Below, in pieces: positions 61,310 to 64,000 of a DNA stretch of 64,000 bases. Below the pieces are notes generated by a model, which did not search any database, was not told where the DNA came from, and worked only from the letters and a program-made list of their open reading frames with translations. Both the position numbers and the translations under genes were made by a program. This DNA comes from JAIQGF01 sp963797035. Lineage in GTDB: Bacteria; Acidobacteriota; Terriglobia; Terriglobales; Acidobacteriaceae. Where the stretch lies: positions 1-64,000 of the forward strand of contig CAWCOC010000014.1 of assembly GCA_963797035.1 (NCBI GenBank), read 5' to 3'. Positions within the stretch are counted from its first letter, which is position 1. Each line of letters starts with the position of its first letter.

Positions 61310-64000
61310 TTATCGCTGGCGCTTGTTTAATTCGTCGAGCGCGTGCTTCAGTTGCTCCAGCTTTTGTCCGGCTTCGCCGAGCTTGCCTTCCGAGGTCAAG
61401 CGCTGGTAGTCGGCAAGGTTTTTGGCTGCTTCTGCGATCAGCCCATTGAGATCGGCCGCAGGGTGCGCCCCTCCGGCGGGCGCCGGCCGTGCGCTTTCGG
61501 AACTGGCCACGGCGCTGGTGGACGAAGAGCTTCCAAACAGCGCTGCCATGGCGGATTCGAAGGTGGTCCCGTAAGCCAGGCGGTCCTGCAAGGCGAGCAC
61601 CACCAGGCGCAACTCCGGCATCGGACTCCGTTCCGCCTGCAGGTAAATCGGTTCCGCATACAGCAGCCCGCGTCCCGAGGGAATTACCAGCAGGGCGCCG
61701 CGGCGCACATGCGAGCCTTGCTGGTTCCACAACGACAATTGTCCTGAAAGCTGCGCGTTCTGATCGATGCGCGCCTCGATCTGCAATGGCCCGTCCACCA
61801 GCCGGTTCTTGGGGAAGTCATAGACTGACAGCGTGCCGTAATGAGGGCCATCGCTGCGCCCGGCAATCCAGCCGATCAGGTTGTTGCGGTTAGACGGAGT
61901 GAAGGGCAGGATCTCCACGAATTCCACGCCGTCTTCCCCCGGCAGCTTCATGAGCACGAAGTTCGGCTCGATCACCTGGGTCGATTGCTCGCCCTGCTGG
62001 TTCATGCCCACTTCGGTCGCCACCGTCCACAGGTCCTCGCGGTTGTAGAACACTTCCGGATCGACCATGTGATAGAGGCCGTAAACGTCGGCTTGCAGTT
62101 TGAGCAACATCTCGGGGTAGCGGACGTGTTTGCGCAGCCCCGGCGGCATGGCCGAAGCATCCTTGAACAGGCTGGGAAAAATGCCGCGATACGCGGCAAT
62201 GATCGGGTCTTCGGAGTCGAACACGTAAAAGGTGGTGGCCCCATCGTAGGCATCGATCACCACCTTGACGCTGTTCCGCATGTAGTTGATCGGATTGCCT
62301 TCGAGGCGGTAGTGCCGCGAGTAGGGATATTCATCCGAGACGGTGAAGGCGTCCATGATCCACGATAGCCTGCCGTCGTCGCCGACCACGATATAGGGGT
62401 CCTGGTCATAGGTAAGGAAGGGCGCCAGGGCCATGACGCGGTTGCGCACGTTGCGGCGCATCAGCAAACGGCTGTCCGGCGTCACGTCGTCGCTGAACGG
62501 CAGCTTGGCGACATCGTTGCGCCCGAGTGCGATCAGCAGGCGGCGGAAAAAGCCCCCGAGAACAATGCCACCCTGGCCTTCGTAGGAGGTCAGGCTGTTC
62601 GCCTGGCCCTGCGGGTAGTTGAACTCCTTCTGCCGAGTTTTCACGTACACGTCGGCGTTGGTCAGCTCGCCGAAATAAATTTCAGGACGCGTCACCGACA
62701 AGCCGCGCACCGTGCTCTGCACCGGCATGTCGCTCAGCAACAGGGTCGGCAGCCCTTCCGGGGTGAAGCCGTTCACCGGGTTCATGGTGATGCCGTAGCC
62801 GTGGGTATAAATCAGCTTCTCGTTGATCCAGTTGCGGCTGCTTTCGGGCAGCTTGTTGACGTTCAACTCGCGCGCGGCGAGCATCACCTGGCGGGTCGTC
62901 CCTTCCAGTTCGTAGCGGTCGATGTCGATGTCCGGAAAGTCGTAGTAGGTGCGAATTTCCTGGATCTGCCGCAACGCGTCCTGCAGCGCGCGCCAGTCCC
63001 ACAGGCGTATGTTCTGCAGCGTCGGCTGGTTGTGGGCCGGGTCGATGGCTTCCACCGTTGTTTCCGCCGGAAACTCGTGCGCCGAGACTCGGTCGAGCCC
63101 GTATGCCTTGCGCGTCAGTTCGATATTGTGCGCAATATAAGGCCGCTCGCGCACCAGCTCGTTCGGCTTGACGATGAAGCTGGTGACGTACCAGGCGATG
63201 AACTGGAGCGCGAAGAAACAGACTGCGGCGGGAATAATGGCCGCCACCAGCCAGCGCACGCGCGGCATTACCATTGCGGAGTTCACCCCGGCCATCACCG
63301 CCCCCAGCAGCAGCGCGACGGTCACCACCAGTAATCCCGGCAGCATGACGTGGGCGTCAGCATAGGCCACGCCGGTGAAGATCGTGTGATCTTCAAACAG
63401 TTGCTCGAACCGTCCCAGATAGGTCCGCAGCGCCAGCGTCAGCAGCAGAAATGCGAACCCGATGGAGAGTCCGCGCCACGGCACGGGAATGTAGATGCCC
63501 TGGCTTCCGCCCAGTGCCCGGGCCCCGCCGGTGATCACGATGAAGAAAACCGCGAGCAGGCAAGCCAGCACTGCCATTGCCAGCAGCCAGCCGGAGACAA
63601 GCTGCCACACCGGAAGGGAGAAGAGGTAGAAGTTGAGCGGCCGCCCGAAAATGGGATCGACGGGACCGCCGACGCCCGGCGGCGCATACCAGTAGAGCGC
63701 GATCGCCGGCCACTCCACCATCATGGCGGCCCCGGCGATGAAGGCGACCACCAGCGAGCCGCCCACCGCCAGCAGTCGCAGGATGGAATCGACCGGCAGA
63801 TTCACCGCCTGGTCGCCGACATAAATCGTGTGGCCGCTGGGCAGATGCTGCAGGTACGCCCGCTTCATCAGAAGAAACGATCCGTACAGAATGACGAATG
63901 TGAGCCCGGCAAACACGCTGAAGACCACCGACTGAAGTCGCAGCGACTTCCAGAACACGTCGGCGTACCCCAGGGAGCCGAACCAGAGAGCGTCAATGTA
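61310..64000 (-). CDS. UPF0182 family membrane protein (5' end outside the window)
   Basis: 896 codons are visible and the frame continues past base 64000. Several membrane helices are seen in the N-terminal third (SVVFSVFAGLTFVILYGSFL, WLLAMAVLACLLAVFFIVIT, VVTVALLLGAVMAGVNSAMV), then a large extracytoplasmic domain with FTPEGLPTLLLSDMPVQST and DQDPYIVVGDDGRLSWIMDA. The C-terminal 80 residues form a helical segment (LTSEGKLGEAGQKLEQLKHA). Function of UPF0182 is unknown. TerB follows in the same operon. Confidence 0.92.
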   Translation of the reverse strand, partial: YIDALWFGSLGYADVFWKSLRLQSVVFSVFAGLTFVILYGSFLLMKRAYLQHLPSGHTIYVGDQAVNLPVDSILRLLAVGGSLVVAFIAGAAMMVEWPAIALYWYAPPGVGGPVDPIFGRPLNFYLFSLPVWQLVSGWLLAMAVLACLLAVFFIVITGGARALGGSQGIYIPVPWRGLSIGFAFLLLTLALRTYLGRFEQLFEDHTIFTGVAYADAHVMLPGLLVVTVALLLGAVMAGVNSAMVMPRVRWLVAAIIPAAVCFFALQFIAWYVTSFIVKPNELVRERPYIAHNIELTRKAYGLDRVSAHEFPAETTVEAIDPAHNQPTLQNIRLWDWRALQDALRQIQEIRTYYDFPDIDIDRYELEGTTRQVMLAARELNVNKLPESSRNWINEKLIYTHGYGITMNPVNGFTPEGLPTLLLSDMPVQSTVRGLSVTRPEIYFGELTNADVYVKTRQKEFNYPQGQANSLTSYEGQGGIVLGGFFRRLLIALGRNDVAKLPFSDDVTPDSRLLMRRNVRNRVMALAPFLTYDQDPYIVVGDDGRLSWIMDAFTVSDEYPYSRHYRLEGNPINYMRNSVKVVIDAYDGATTFYVFDSEDPIIAAYRGIFPSLFKDASAMPPGLRKHVRYPEMLLKLQADVYGLYHMVDPEVFYNREDLWTVATEVGMNQQGEQSTQVIEPNFVLMKLPGEDGVEFVEILPFTPSNRNNLIGWIAGRSDGPHYGTLSVYDFPKNRLVDGPLQIEARIDQNAQLSGQLSLWNQQGSHVRRGALLVIPSGRGLLYAEPIYLQAERSPMPELRLVVLALQDRLAYGTTFESAMAALFGSSSSTSAVASSESARPAPAGGAHPAADLNGLIAEAAKNLADYQRLTSEGKLGEAGQKLEQLKHALDELNKRQR

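Noticed and set aside
1..64000. CRISPR arrays or phage structural genes
   Set aside because: No regularly spaced short repeats and no capsid, tail, terminase or portal genes were found on reading through.

Overview
The window looks like a chromosomal segment of an Acidobacteriota-like soil bacterium (class Terriglobia is my best guess). This rests on GC-rich coding with acidobacterial-type family content: a UPF0182 protein, a GH130 enzyme next to a GT4 enzyme, SYLF/YSC84, DUF2934 and DUF3309 proteins, a carboxypeptidase-regulatory-type TonB receptor fragment and several Crp/Fnr proteins. No rRNA or complete tRNA is present, so the taxonomy is inferred.

Layout. (1) 1-5.9 kb is a gene graveyard: Dps, a nitroreductase, a GH15 head joined to a gnd tail, zwf, pgl, an SDR and a HAD phosphatase, all carrying frameshifts, stops or truncations. 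It appears to be a decayed oxidative pentose-phosphate operon. (2) 5.9-33.1 kb is island A, bounded by two copies of a 47-bp sequence matching the 3' end of tRNA-Phe(GAA), with an intact tyrosine integrase beside the left copy. Its cargo is a phospholipase-C-like protein, a GT4-GH130 operon, OmpA, SYLF and small membrane proteins, a radical SAM protein, three Crp/Fnr regulators, a response regulator, a cluster of small Cys-rich proteins, an RRM protein and a four-gene cassette (GalT-like, 78-aa protein, KAS III, SH3/Sm-like protein). (3) 33.1-39.0 kb is island B, an older and more degraded element between copies 2 and 3 of the 47-bp repeat. It carries a broken, partly inverted integrase and a second copy of the cassette. 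(4) 39.0-64.0 kb is core-like chromosome: phosphoketolase, NmrA-like reductase, cupin, alpha/beta hydrolase, transketolase, an rpiB stub, an intact HAD phosphatase, divergent katG-oxyR, a debranching-type glucosidase with an SDR, DUF1275, an enolase-superfamily dehydratase with a frameshifted FAD/Fe-S oxidoreductase, an orphan sensory-rhodopsin-transducer-like protein, TerB and UPF0182.

How it fits together. The islands look like tandem integrations at one tRNA-Phe gene whose 5' part must lie left of the window. In the core copy, transketolase is followed by a 24-residue rpiB stub and then the HAD gene; in the left graveyard a gnd tail precedes broken zwf, pgl and a second HAD gene. Together they suggest loss of the oxidative pentose-phosphate branch here while phosphoketolase and transketolase stay intact. 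The most unusual unit is the duplicated cassette, in which both GalT-like proteins keep the zinc ligands but have Ile where the uridylylated His should be, next to KAS III proteins with a complete catalytic triad.
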